Positions 53,992-64,000 of a DNA stretch of 64,000 bases are shown piece after piece. The stretch is from Frankia canadensis (GTDB lineage: Bacteria; Actinomycetota; Actinomycetes; Frankiales; Frankiaceae), in contig NZ_FZMO01000223.1 in NCBI RefSeq assembly GCF_900197875.1, forward strand, positions 62,001-126,000. The letters run 5' to 3'. A program made the position numbers and the translations under genes. Position 1 is the stretch's first letter; each line of letters starts with the position of its first letter. Under the pieces are notes generated by a model, which saw nothing but the letters and a program-made list of their open reading frames with translations, had not been told where the DNA came from and ran no database searches.

Positions 53992-54945
53992 TCAGGCGAC
54001 GACCTGGGGGCTGTCGGTCAACTGCCCGGCGAACCACGAGATCGTGCGGGTCAGGCCCTCGTGCAACGCGGTGCGCGGCTCCCAGCCGAGCTGGGTCCGG
54101 GCGATGGTGATGTCCGGCTGGCGCACCGAGGGATCGTCCTGCGGGCGCGGGACGAAGGTGATCGGGGCGGACGAGCCGCACAGGTCCCGGACCAGCATCG
54201 CCGTGTCGAGAATCGACATCTCGTGCGGATTGCCGATGTTCACCGGGCCCGGCAGGTCCGAGTGCAGCAGCCGGAGGATCCCCTCGATCAGGTCGTCGAC
54301 GTAGCAGATCGACCTGGTCTGCGACCCGTCGCCGGCCACGGTGATGGGCTCGCCGCGCAGCGCCTGCGAGACGAACGCGGGGATGGCGCGGCCGTCGTCC
54401 ACCCGCATCCGCGGGCCGTAGGTGTTGAAGATCCGCACGATCGCGGTGTCGACGCCGTGCTTGCGCCGGTAGGCCATCGTGAGCGCCTCGGCGAACCGCT
54501 TCGCCTCGTCGTAGACACTTCGCGGCCCTACCGGGTTCACATTGCCCCAGTAGGACTCCGGCTGGGGATTGACCAACGGATCGCCATACGACTCCGACGT
54601 GGAGGCGAGCAGGAATCGCGCGTTCTTCTCCCGGGCGAGACCGAGGGCGTGGAAGGTGCCCAGCGAGCCGACCTTGAGCGTTTCGATCGGCAGCTCGTGA
54701 TAATCGATCGGCGAGGCCGGCGACGCGAAGTGCAGGACGACGTCCACCGGACCGGAAACATAAATGAAATCATTCACGTCCCGGTTGACCAGACGGAAGC
54801 GCGGGTCGGCGAGCAGATGCTCGACGTTGTCCGGCCGACCGGTCAGGAAGTTGTCGATACAGACGACCTCATACCCGTCGCCGAGCAGGCGTTCGCAGAG
54901 GTGACTGCCAAGGAAACCGGCGCCGCCGGTCACTATCGCACGCAC
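53992..54945 (-). CDS. UDP-glucuronate decarboxylase (UDP-xylose synthase type) SDR
   Basis: 317 residues from GTG 54945 with GGGAGC about eight bases upstream. NAD motif [64 protein letters not shown], catalytic YxxxK in [11 protein letters not shown], and [20 protein letters not shown]. These are hallmark UXS segments. With ugd it would give UDP-glucose to UDP-glucuronate to UDP-xylose (or the 4-keto intermediate). No glycosyltransferase is adjacent. Confidence 0.9.
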   Translation of the reverse strand: MRAIVTGGAGFLGSHLCERLLGDGYEVVCIDNFLTGRPDNVEHLLADPRFRLVNRDVNDFIYVSGPVDVVLHFASPASPIDYHELPIETLKVGSLGTFHALGLAREKNARFLLASTSESYGDPLVNPQPESYWGNVNPVGPRSVYDEAKRFAEALTMAYRRKHGVDTAIVRIFNTYGPRMRVDDGRAIPAFVSQALRGEPITVAGDGSQTRSICYVDDLIEGILRLLHSDLPGPVNIGNPHEMSILDTAMLVRDLCGSSAPITFVPRPQDDPSVRQPDITIARTQLGWEPRTALHEGLTRTISWFAGQLTDSPQVVA

Positions 54946-55449
54946 GTCAAGTGCTCCCGGAGCTGTGATACTTGCCGAACCCTGGAAAATTCCCGCCGAC
55001 TGCCTCGGGCGCGGGCTCCCGCGTCGACCGACCTCGCCCCGGGCACCCGACACAACCCCTGGCTCCACCAGAGGCGGCGCGCCGCGGGCGGCGCGACATC
55101 AGGAATCACACCCGGCCGCCGGCTCACCCGGCCGGTCAGCACAGCCCCGGCGACACCCGCCAGGAAAGGTCATACGACCTCACCACAGCACCACCCCCCA
55201 GTGGTCCGGCCGGCCGTACCGACCCCTTTCGGGGCATGGTACACACACCCGGCCGGGCATACCCACCAGCCTCCCCCAGCGTGAGGCCGACGGCCCGAAA
55301 ACCGTCGGCCGGCCGACACCCGGTCACTTCTCGTGAGTGCGCAATGGTGGCCGGTAGGCCTCTTTGCCTTCCGTAAGCAAACGACCGCCGAGCGACGAGG
55401 GCGATCCGATACCCGGCGGCCGCTCCGGCGCTCATTTCCGAGATGACCG
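54946..55449. other. Intergenic region upstream of the UXS gene
   Basis: About 500 bp, somewhat less GC-rich than the genes. AGGTC-ATAC-GACCT (55167-55180) is a perfect inverted repeat 220 bp upstream of the GTG and could be an operator. CCCC-TTTC-GGGG (about 55216-55227) is a short hairpin. No gene recognised. Confidence 0.35.
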
Positions 55450-57909
55450 TCACACTGATTCGCCGGACGTGTCGGCCTCGGGCGGCCCGAGCCGCAGCCG
55501 CGCTCCCGGCGTCGTCGCGACGACCAGGCGGCCCTCCGACCGGACACACCCGAACAGCGCGACGTGCAGTGGTCTCGCCGACGGGACGGAGACGCCGCCG
55601 TCGATCTCGTAGCGAGTGTTGGTCACCTTGCGCGCCTGGGCCTGGGGATCGGCCGCGCCGTCGGGAGGGGCGTCGGTCCGGCAGACCACCACCATCTCCG
55701 TGCAGCCGGACGGCCAGCTCCACCGCAACCGTCCCTCGACCCATCGCAGCCCAGCGGGCGGCGCCAGAGCGTCAGCAGTGTTGGCCGCGTTGGTGGTCTG
55801 GGCAGTGTCGGCAGTGTCGGCGGTGTTGGCCGGGCCCGCCGGCACCTGGGCGGTGGTCGACGCATCGCCATCCGCCGTGGCGGCGCCACCGGCCCGCGCC
55901 GCGCCGCTGGCCGCCGCCTCAGGCCGGCGCTGCGGCGCGCCGTCGGCGGCCGCGGAAACCTCGCTGCGAGCCGCGGCGGACCAGGCTCCGCCCACGCCGG
56001 CGGTGACCGCGTAGACCGGGACCGCGTCTCGCGGGGCGCCGCCGTCCTCGAGGCTGGTCGCCGTCGTGACACCGACCGCGCGCGCCGTGCCGTCCGCGGC
56101 GATCCGGGCGACCCGGTAGCGGACCTCGCCGGGCGTCGCCGACGGCTGCCAGTTCACGACGACCGAACCCCCCTCTCGGCGGACCAGCACCCGCATGGGC
56201 GGCGCGACCGAGACCGGGGCCGGGGCGTCAGCGCTGTCCTGCCCCGGCGCGGTCGGCGCGGTCGGCGCGGTCGGCGCGGTCGGCGCGGTCGGCGCGGTCG
56301 GCCGCGGCGCGGCGCGGCCGGCGCGGACGGGGTCGGACGACGCCCTGGGACCGGCGGCGCCGGCGCGTAGGGCGAGGGCCTCGGCGTGGTCGGCCACCAG
56401 GCCGAGCGCCTCGTCGAGCAGCCGGGTCCGGTCGGGGGTGTCCGCGGCCGTCGCCCGCGCGCGGACGACGAGCTCGTCCGCGGCCCGGCAGCGCGACTCG
56501 GCCAGGGACAGCAGCTCGCCGGGTAGCTGGCCGCCCGGGCCGGGAACGTCACCGGCGCTGCGGGCGAGCCGGCGCGCCGCCTCGACCAGGTGCTGGTAGC
56601 GCCCGGCCGCGACGAGCGGGGCGAGGGTGGCCCACTGTGCGCCTGCGGCGCGGATCGCGGCCTCGACCTCGTCGTCCATGGCGCGGATGGGCGGCAGGGT
56701 CTCCCCCGCCAGCTCCCGCGCGGCGGCGACGTGCTCACTGGCCTCCACCGGGCGGCCCGCCCGCAGCGCGGCGCGAGCCTGGGACACCGCCGCCTGCCAG
56801 TGCCCCGCGCGGCCGCCCGCCCCCGGCGGCGTCTGCGCGGCGCGCGACGCTGCCGGGGTGCGCGACGTCTCCGGCGGACCGGGCCGGGCGGCACCACCAG
56901 GACGCGGGCCGCTCCGAGCCGCGGGGGCCGGCATCCGCGGCGGGCTGACCCCGTGCTCCCGGGCGAGAGCCCGGACCACTTCCCGGGCCCGGTGCGGATC
57001 GAGGCCGTCGGTCTCGGCCTCGGTGACGAGCGCGGCGGCCTCCGCCGGCAGCAGCGCGTCCTCGACAAGGACGGCGGCGGCCACTCGCGGGCGCAGCCGC
57101 GCGCTCGTGGCGGCGGCGAGGGCGTCGAGGTAGGCGTCCGGGTCGCCGTCGACGAGCAGGGAGCCGACTGCGGCGAGCAGATCGTCGAGCAGAGCGCGCC
57201 GGCGGTCCGGACGGCGGGCCCGGTTGCTGGCGAGCGCGACGTCGCGCACGGAGCGGATGCGGTCCTGCGGCGTTCCCGGCGGCAGGCCGAGCAGGTCGAA
57301 CAGGCTGCGCGGCGGTCGGGTGGCGGTGATCCGGCCGAGCTCGTCGAGGTCGGCCCGGATCTGGCGGAGCACCGCCGGAGAGATCGGCTCGGGCTCGGCC
57401 CGGTCGGTCGGCCCGCCGGTGGGCTGCGCGGACAGGACGCGGTGGCGCCGGATGCGCGCGGCGAACTCCGCCTCGTCGATGCCCTGGGTGGCCGCCCACG
57501 CCCGCAGGCCGTCGATCCGGTCCGCCGGCAGCCCGCCGAAGCGGGCGACCAGGCGGGCGGCGGCGGCGTCGAGGGCGGTGAAGCGCTCGCCGTCCCGCTC
57601 GGCGCGCGCCGCGATCACCCGGTCGCGCAGAGCGAGGCGGGACGTCCGGTCGGCGAGGGCCGCCGACAGGTCGCCGTGCCGCTCGAGCAGGCCGATGATC
57701 ACACCGCGATACCGCGGATGGTCACGGCCGCGCTGCCAGAACGCCCAGACCTCGGCGATACGGGCTCGCACCGCCGCGTCGTCGAGCGTGTCGACCTCGT
57801 CCAGCGGGATGTCGTAGATCTCGAAGGGGTCGCTGTGCTCGGCGCCGCCGCGACGGTGGATCACCGCCAGCACCCGGCGGCGATAGTCGTCGGAGTCGAA
57901 GTCCAGCAT
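55450..57909 (-). CDS. J-domain-like / Fn3 protein partnered with Hsp70
   Basis: 819 residues from ATG 57909. Residues ~28-95 resemble a J domain (DPFEIYDIPLDEVD, RARIAEVWAFWQRGRDHPRY, LADRTSRLALRDRV), but the HPD tripeptide reads His64-Pro65-Arg66. Residues ~200-320 contain a second such helical region (RSLFDLLGLPPGTPQDRIRS). Residues ~370-520 are Ala/Arg-rich helices. A 9-bp repeat encodes a Thr-Ala-Pro linker (538-555), followed by a fibronectin III-like β-domain (~570-655) and a C-terminal β-domain (~735-805) with LRWVEGRLRWSWPSGCTEMV. No signal peptide or membrane span. Overlaps the upstream Hsp70 gene by 188 bp. A cochaperone role is inferred from context; no exact family was recognised. 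Confidence 0.75.
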   Translation of the reverse strand: MLDFDSDDYRRRVLAVIHRRGGAEHSDPFEIYDIPLDEVDTLDDAAVRARIAEVWAFWQRGRDHPRYRGVIIGLLERHGDLSAALADRTSRLALRDRVIAARAERDGERFTALDAAAARLVARFGGLPADRIDGLRAWAATQGIDEAEFAARIRRHRVLSAQPTGGPTDRAEPEPISPAVLRQIRADLDELGRITATRPPRSLFDLLGLPPGTPQDRIRSVRDVALASNRARRPDRRRALLDDLLAAVGSLLVDGDPDAYLDALAAATSARLRPRVAAAVLVEDALLPAEAAALVTEAETDGLDPHRAREVVRALAREHGVSPPRMPAPAARSGPRPGGAARPGPPETSRTPAASRAAQTPPGAGGRAGHWQAAVSQARAALRAGRPVEASEHVAAARELAGETLPPIRAMDDEVEAAIRAAGAQWATLAPLVAAGRYQHLVEAARRLARSAGDVPGPGGQLPGELLSLAESRCRAADELVVRARATAADTPDRTRLLDEALGLVADHAEALALRAGAAGPRASSDPVRAGRAAPRPTAPTAPTAPTAPTAPTAPGQDSADAPAPVSVAPPMRVLVRREGGSVVVNWQPSATPGEVRYRVARIAADGTARAVGVTTATSLEDGGAPRDAVPVYAVTAGVGGAWSAAARSEVSAAADGAPQRRPEAAASGAARAGGAATADGDASTTAQVPAGPANTADTADTAQTTNAANTADALAPPAGLRWVEGRLRWSWPSGCTEMVVVCRTDAPPDGAADPQAQARKVTNTRYEIDGGVSVPSARPLHVALFGCVRSEGRLVVATTPGARLRLGPPEADTSGESV
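56245..56298 (-). repeat. 9-bp tandem repeat (6 units) encoding Thr-Ala-Pro
   Basis: Six perfect copies of CGGCGCGGT (plus strand), giving a Thr-Ala-Pro linker between the helical part and the Fn3-like domain of the J-like protein. Confidence 0.9.
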
Positions 57910-59857
57910 CGTCTCCCCCGTCAGCCGCCGAGGCCGGGTGCGCCCGCCGGGCCGGGCCCACCGGGCTCGTCCGGTCCCCGGGCACCGCCAGGTCCGCCGG
58001 GTCCGCCAGATCCGCCAGATCCGCCGAACCCGGCAGGACCGCCGGGGCCGCCCGTTCCGTCGGTACCCCCGAGGCCCGCCGGCTTCTCCCATCCGCCGGG
58101 GCGCCGAACGCGCCGGGGATGCCGCCCCGCTCGCGCCGGGCCCTGGCCACCTGCTCCCGTTCCCGGGCCACGTCCGCCTGGCTGAGGGCCGCCGAGGTCT
58201 CCACCCGCACGGTCAGCGGCCGGTCGGCCATGCCCTCATGCGTAGCGGTGACCTCGAGGATGCCGTCGAATCCCATCCGGAACAGGATCTGGATCTGCGA
58301 GCCCGCCGGGAAGCCGGGCGGAATGCCGGTGATCTCCGCCTCGGCTATCACCTTGTTGTCCTCCACCCGAGTGGACTCGACCCCACCGGCCTGCTCGACG
58401 ACATACACGGTGACGGCGTCCTGATCGTCGCGCACCGTGCCGAAGGACCGGCGGACCGCGACCGGCAGCCGGTCGTTGCGATGCACCAGGAACACCGCGC
58501 CCTGCTCGCCGAACCGGTTGAGCGCGAGCACCCCGAACCCCCGGGACACCACGTTCACGACCTGCACCTCGACGGTGCGCCGCACCCGGGTGGGAGGCAG
58601 GCCGAGCACCTCGGCCAGGCGGCGGCAGGCCGCGTCGAGGTCGGCGGGGGCGGCCGCGTCCACCCCGGCGCCGTCGACCAGCTGGCCCCGGGTGACCAGA
58701 TCGGCGAGCACGAGCCGTTCCAGGGCCTTCTTCTCGCCGTAGATGGCGGCGCCGCGGGCGACGGCGAGATCCGGGTCGGACAGCTCGACGGGCACGTTGA
58801 ACTCGGCTTCGAGCCGGCGGGCGACGGCCGGCATCCGCGATGCCCCGCCGACCAGCAGGATCCGGTCGATGCCGCGGACCCCGCGGGCCAGCGCCGCGTC
58901 GCGGGCGGCCCGGGTGAGTGCCACGGTCCGGTCGAGCAGGCCCGCGGTGAGCGCCTCGAGCTCGTCGCGGGTCAGCGTGATCTCGCTGCGCCGCCCGGCG
59001 TGCTCGACGACGATCGTCGTGGACGGCGCGTCGGTCAGCTCCCGGCGGGCGGTCTCGGCGGCGAGCAGCAGTGCCTGCGCACTGTCCCCCTCATCGAGCG
59101 GGTCCGGCGCGCCCGGATGCTCGGTGAGGAAGCGGTCGCCGGCCAGCAGCACGATCTTCTCGTCCCAGTCGGCGCCGCCGAGCTGATGGTCGCCGTCGAT
59201 GGCGACGACGGACACCCGCCGGTCGGCGAGCTCGACGACCGTCACGTCGAACGTCCCGCCGCCCAGGTCGTAGACGAGGGCCACCTCCTCGGCGACCGTG
59301 CCCGGGCCGCCGAGGGTGCGCCGCCCGCCGATCTCGAAACGGGCGAAGCCGTAGGACAGGGCGGCGGCCGTCGGCTCGTTGATGACGTCGACGACGTGCA
59401 GGCCCGCGTACTCGCCGGCCAGCACCGTCGCCCGCCGCTCCTCGTCGCCGAAGTACGCCGGGACGGTGATGACGGCGTCCTCGACGGGCTCGCCGGTGGC
59501 CAGCGTCGCGTCGGAGATCAGAGCCTTGAGGATAAGCCCGCTGACCGCCGGCGCCGACCAGGCCGCGCCCCGGGTGACGAAGCGCCAGTCGCCGTCGCCC
59601 ATCCGCCGCTTGACCAGCGAGCAGACGTCGTCGGGGCGGGCGCGGGCGAGCTGGCGGGCGGTCTGCCCGGTCAGGTAGTCGTCCGCACCGACGAACAGCA
59701 CGACGCTGGGCAGCGTCTGCGCTCCATCGGCCAAGGGCACGATCTGCGGCTCCCCCGAACCCGACACACGGGCGAGGCAGCTGAACGTCGTGCCCAGATC
59801 GATACCGTAGACGCTGCGGGTTCCCGCCGGCAGACGGCGGTCAACGTGTCCGACCAC
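57722..59857 (-). CDS. Hsp70 (DnaK-like) chaperone, accessory type
   Basis: 711 residues from GTG 59857. Nucleotide-binding domain about 15-378: YGIDLGTTFSCLARV, VPAYFGDEERRATV, INEPTAAALSYG, YDLGGGTFDVTVVEL, LLVGGASRMPAV. A helical insert (~385-425) precedes a β substrate-binding domain (~430-556; FLVHRNDRLPVAVRRSFGTV, VVEQAGGVESTRVEDNK, FRMGFDGILEVTATHEGM). The helical lid is essentially missing: after a short Arg/Glu helix the chain becomes a low-complexity Pro/Ala/Asp tail, whose last ~62 codons overlap the J-like gene. It lacks neighbouring grpE/dnaJ/hspR, so it is not the housekeeping DnaK. It follows dapB by 42 bp on the same strand. Confidence 0.88.
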   Translation of the reverse strand: MVGHVDRRLPAGTRSVYGIDLGTTFSCLARVSGSGEPQIVPLADGAQTLPSVVLFVGADDYLTGQTARQLARARPDDVCSLVKRRMGDGDWRFVTRGAAWSAPAVSGLILKALISDATLATGEPVEDAVITVPAYFGDEERRATVLAGEYAGLHVVDVINEPTAAALSYGFARFEIGGRRTLGGPGTVAEEVALVYDLGGGTFDVTVVELADRRVSVVAIDGDHQLGGADWDEKIVLLAGDRFLTEHPGAPDPLDEGDSAQALLLAAETARRELTDAPSTTIVVEHAGRRSEITLTRDELEALTAGLLDRTVALTRAARDAALARGVRGIDRILLVGGASRMPAVARRLEAEFNVPVELSDPDLAVARGAAIYGEKKALERLVLADLVTRGQLVDGAGVDAAAPADLDAACRRLAEVLGLPPTRVRRTVEVQVVNVVSRGFGVLALNRFGEQGAVFLVHRNDRLPVAVRRSFGTVRDDQDAVTVYVVEQAGGVESTRVEDNKVIAEAEITGIPPGFPAGSQIQILFRMGFDGILEVTATHEGMADRPLTVRVETSAALSQADVAREREQVARARRERGGIPGAFGAPADGRSRRASGVPTERAAPAVLPGSADLADLADPADLAVPGDRTSPVGPARRAHPASAADGGDDAGLRLRRLSPPGAGGDPPSRRRRAQRPLRDLRHPAGRGRHARRRGGASPYRRGLGVLAARP

Positions 59858-59899
59858 ACCCGGAAACCTATCTTTCGGCTCCGGTTGACCTCACCGTGG

Positions 59900-62162
<2,263 letters not shown>

Positions 62163-62172
62163 GGCGCGGCCG

Positions 62173-64000
62173 TCAGGACGCGTCCGCCGCGTCCGCGGCC
62201 TCGGCACTCGGAGACAGGCTGATCTTGCCTCGGCTGTCGATCTCGGTGATCTCCACCTGGAGCTTCTGGCCCACGGTGAGCACGTCCTCGACCTTCTCCA
62301 CCCGCTTGCCCCCCGACAGCGTCTTGAGCTTGGACACGTGCAGCAGGCCGTCCCGACCAGGCGTGAGCGACACGAACGCGCCAAAATTGGTGATCTTGAC
62401 GATCGTACCGAGGTAGCGCTCCCCGACCTCGGGCATCTGCGGGTTCGCGATCGCGTTGATCGCCGAGCGGGCGGTCTCGGCCGAGGTGCCGTCCGCCGCG
62501 CCGATGTAGATCGTGCCGTCGTCCTCGACGGTGATCTCGGCGCCGCTGTCCGCCTGGATCTGATTGATCATCTTGCCCTTGGGCCCGATGACCTCACCGA
62601 TCTTGTCGACCGGGATCTTCACCGAGATGACCCGCGGGGCGTGCGCGGACATCTCGTCCGGGCTGCCGATCGCCTCGGCCATGACGTCCAGGATCGCCAG
62701 GCGCGCGCCGCGGGCCTGCTGCAGCGCCCCGGCCAGCACCGAGGCGGGGATGCCGTCGAGCTTGGTGTCGAGCTGCAGGGCGGTGACGAAATCACGGGTG
62801 CCGGCGACCTTGAAGTCCATGTCGCCGTACGCGTCCTCGGCACCGAGGATGTCGGTCAGCGTGACGTAGGCGTCGTCGGCGTGCACGAGGCCCATCGCGA
62901 TGCCGGCGACCGGCGCCTTGAGCGGCACGCCGGCGTTGAGCAGCGACAGCGTGCTCGCGCAGACCGAGCCCATCGAGGTCGAGCCGTTGGAACTCAGCGC
63001 CTCGGAGACCTGGCGGATCGCGTAGGGGAACTCCTCGCGGCTGGGCAGCACCGGCAGCAGCGCCCGCTCGGCGAGCGCGCCGTGGCCGATCTCGCGGCGC
63101 TTCGGCGATCCGACCCGGCCCGTCTCCCCGGTGGAGTACGGCGGGAAGTTGTAGTTGTGCATGTAGCGCTTGGTGCGGTCGGGGTTGAGCGTGTCGACCG
63201 TCTGCTCCATGCGCAGCATCGCGAGCGTGGTGACGCCCAGGATCTGCGTCTCACCCCGCTCGAACAGCGCCGAGCCGTGCACCCGCGGGATGTAGTCCAC
63301 CTCGGCGGACAGCGCGCGGATCTCGGTGGTCGCGCGACCGTCGATCCGCACCCCCTCGCCGACGATCCGGGCCCGCACCAGCTTCTTGGTGAGCGCGCGG
63401 TAGGCCGGGGAGATCTCCTTCTCGCGGCCCTCGAACTGGCCGGTGACCTTCTCGACGGCGAGCTGGCGGACCCGGTCGAGCTCGTTCTCCCGCTCGGCCT
63501 TGCCGGCGATGCGCAGCGCCGCGGACAGCTCGTCGCCGACCGCCGCGGCCAGCGCGTCGAGCACGTCGTCGTGGTAGTCGATGAAGACCGGGAACTCGCG
63601 CGCCGGCTTGCCGGCGAGGGCCGCCAGCTCGCTCTGCGCCCGGCACAGCTCGCGGATGGCGGGCTTGGCGGCCTCGAGACCGGCGGCGACGACCTCCTCG
63701 GTCGGCGCGGGAGCGCCGCCGGCGATCAGCTCCACCGTGCCCGGGGTGGCCTCCGCCTCGACCATCATGATCGCGACGTCGGCACCGTCGTCCACGACCC
63801 GGCCGGCGACGACCATGTCGAAGGTCGCGCGGGCGAGCTCCTCGTGGGTCGGGAAGGCGATCCACTCGCCGTCGACGTACCCGACGCGGGTCGCGCCGAT
63901 CGGGCCGCTGAACGGCAGGCCCGACAGGGTCGTGGACGCGCTGGCCGCGTTGATCGCGACCACGTCGTAGAGCGTGTCCGGGTCGAGGGCCAGCACGGTG
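62173..64000 (-). CDS. pnp: Polyribonucleotide nucleotidyltransferase (PNPase), 3' part, runs off the right edge
   Basis: Phosphorolytic 3'-5' exoribonuclease. About 608 C-terminal residues are in the window; the N-terminus lies beyond base 64000. First RNase PH-like domain end ([20 protein letters not shown]), helical domain, second RNase PH domain ([60 protein letters not shown]), KH domain ([20 protein letters not shown]) and S1 domain ([20 protein letters not shown]) in normal order. First of the pnp-M16-dapB group. Confidence 0.97.
   Translation of the reverse strand, partial: TVLALDPDTLYDVVAINAASASTTLSGLPFSGPIGATRVGYVDGEWIAFPTHEELARATFDMVVAGRVVDDGADVAIMMVEAEATPGTVELIAGGAPAPTEEVVAAGLEAAKPAIRELCRAQSELAALAGKPAREFPVFIDYHDDVLDALAAAVGDELSAALRIAGKAERENELDRVRQLAVEKVTGQFEGREKEISPAYRALTKKLVRARIVGEGVRIDGRATTEIRALSAEVDYIPRVHGSALFERGETQILGVTTLAMLRMEQTVDTLNPDRTKRYMHNYNFPPYSTGETGRVGSPKRREIGHGALAERALLPVLPSREEFPYAIRQVSEALSSNGSTSMGSVCASTLSLLNAGVPLKAPVAGIAMGLVHADDAYVTLTDILGAEDAYGDMDFKVAGTRDFVTALQLDTKLDGIPASVLAGALQQARGARLAILDVMAEAIGSPDEMSAHAPRVISVKIPVDKIGEVIGPKGKMINQIQADSGAEITVEDDGTIYIGAADGTSAETARSAINAIANPQMPEVGERYLGTIVKITNFGAFVSLTPGRDGLLHVSKLKTLSGGKRVEKVEDVLTVGQKLQVEITEIDSRGKISLSPSAEAADAADAS

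Overview
The window is chromosomal DNA from a high-GC actinomycete. The reading frames are extremely GC-rich at third positions, and the gene order is a conserved actinobacterial core: nrdJ-nrdR, a LysM gene beside lexA, hflX, dapF, miaA/miaB, the glutamate-type ABC operon, rny, recX-recA-DUF3046, psp/clgR, cinA-pgsA-rimO, ftsK, rnj-dapA, thyX, dapB, pnp. The same neighbours occur in Mycobacterium and Streptomyces. Proline/alanine-rich linkers, many in-frame minisatellites and the overall style suggest Frankia or a close relative; that is an inference, not proven by any single gene. I see no phage, insertion sequence, CRISPR array, rRNA or tRNA.

Layout. 1-5.2 kb: class II ribonucleotide reductase and its repressor, then a divergent SOS pair (ChiZ-like LysM protein and lexA). 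5.4-13.6 kb: hflX, an AraC-type regulator facing a VOC protein, dapF, a degenerate EAL protein, and the overlapping miaB / dioxygenase-like / miaA cluster. 14.0-17.6 kb: complete gluABCD-like ABC transporter. 17.7-22.0 kb: RNase Y, recX, recA, DUF3046. 22.2-29.6 kb: overlapping lhr / MFS / nei DNA-repair operon. 29.6-33.9 kb: a sigma-like factor, then the envelope-stress group pspM, pspA, a small zinc-finger protein, dps and clgR. 34.0-44.3 kb: cinA, pgsA, rimO, a RodZ-like protein, ftsK, RNase J, dapA. 44.8-48.8 kb: two uncharacterised genes, ackA, thyX. 49.4-59.9 kb: accessory-looking block of hisS, ugd, galE, a UXS-type UDP-glucuronate decarboxylase, a J-like/Fn3 protein and an Hsp70. 59.9-64.0 kb: dapB, an M16 peptidase and the 3' part of pnp.

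Themes. DNA damage and nucleotide supply dominate (nrdRJ, lexA, chiZ-like, recA/recX, lhr, nei, thyX). Both lexA-side promoters and recA carry recognisable SOS boxes, and recA also has a RecA-NDp-like promoter. RNA turnover (rny, rnj, pnp) and tRNA/ribosome modification (miaA, miaB, rimO, hisS) form a second theme; diaminopimelate/wall synthesis (dapA, dapB, dapF) a third. The least ordinary parts are the overlapping Hsp70/J-like/Fn3 pair, a phased 20-bp repeat array upstream of thyX, a phased set of DnaA-box-like motifs upstream of nrdR, the long structured leader of rny, and the insertion of the hisS/UDP-sugar/Hsp70 block between dapB and thyX.

Limits: all functions are read from motifs and gene order by eye; start codons are often ambiguous in DNA of this composition, and regulatory sites are pattern matches only.
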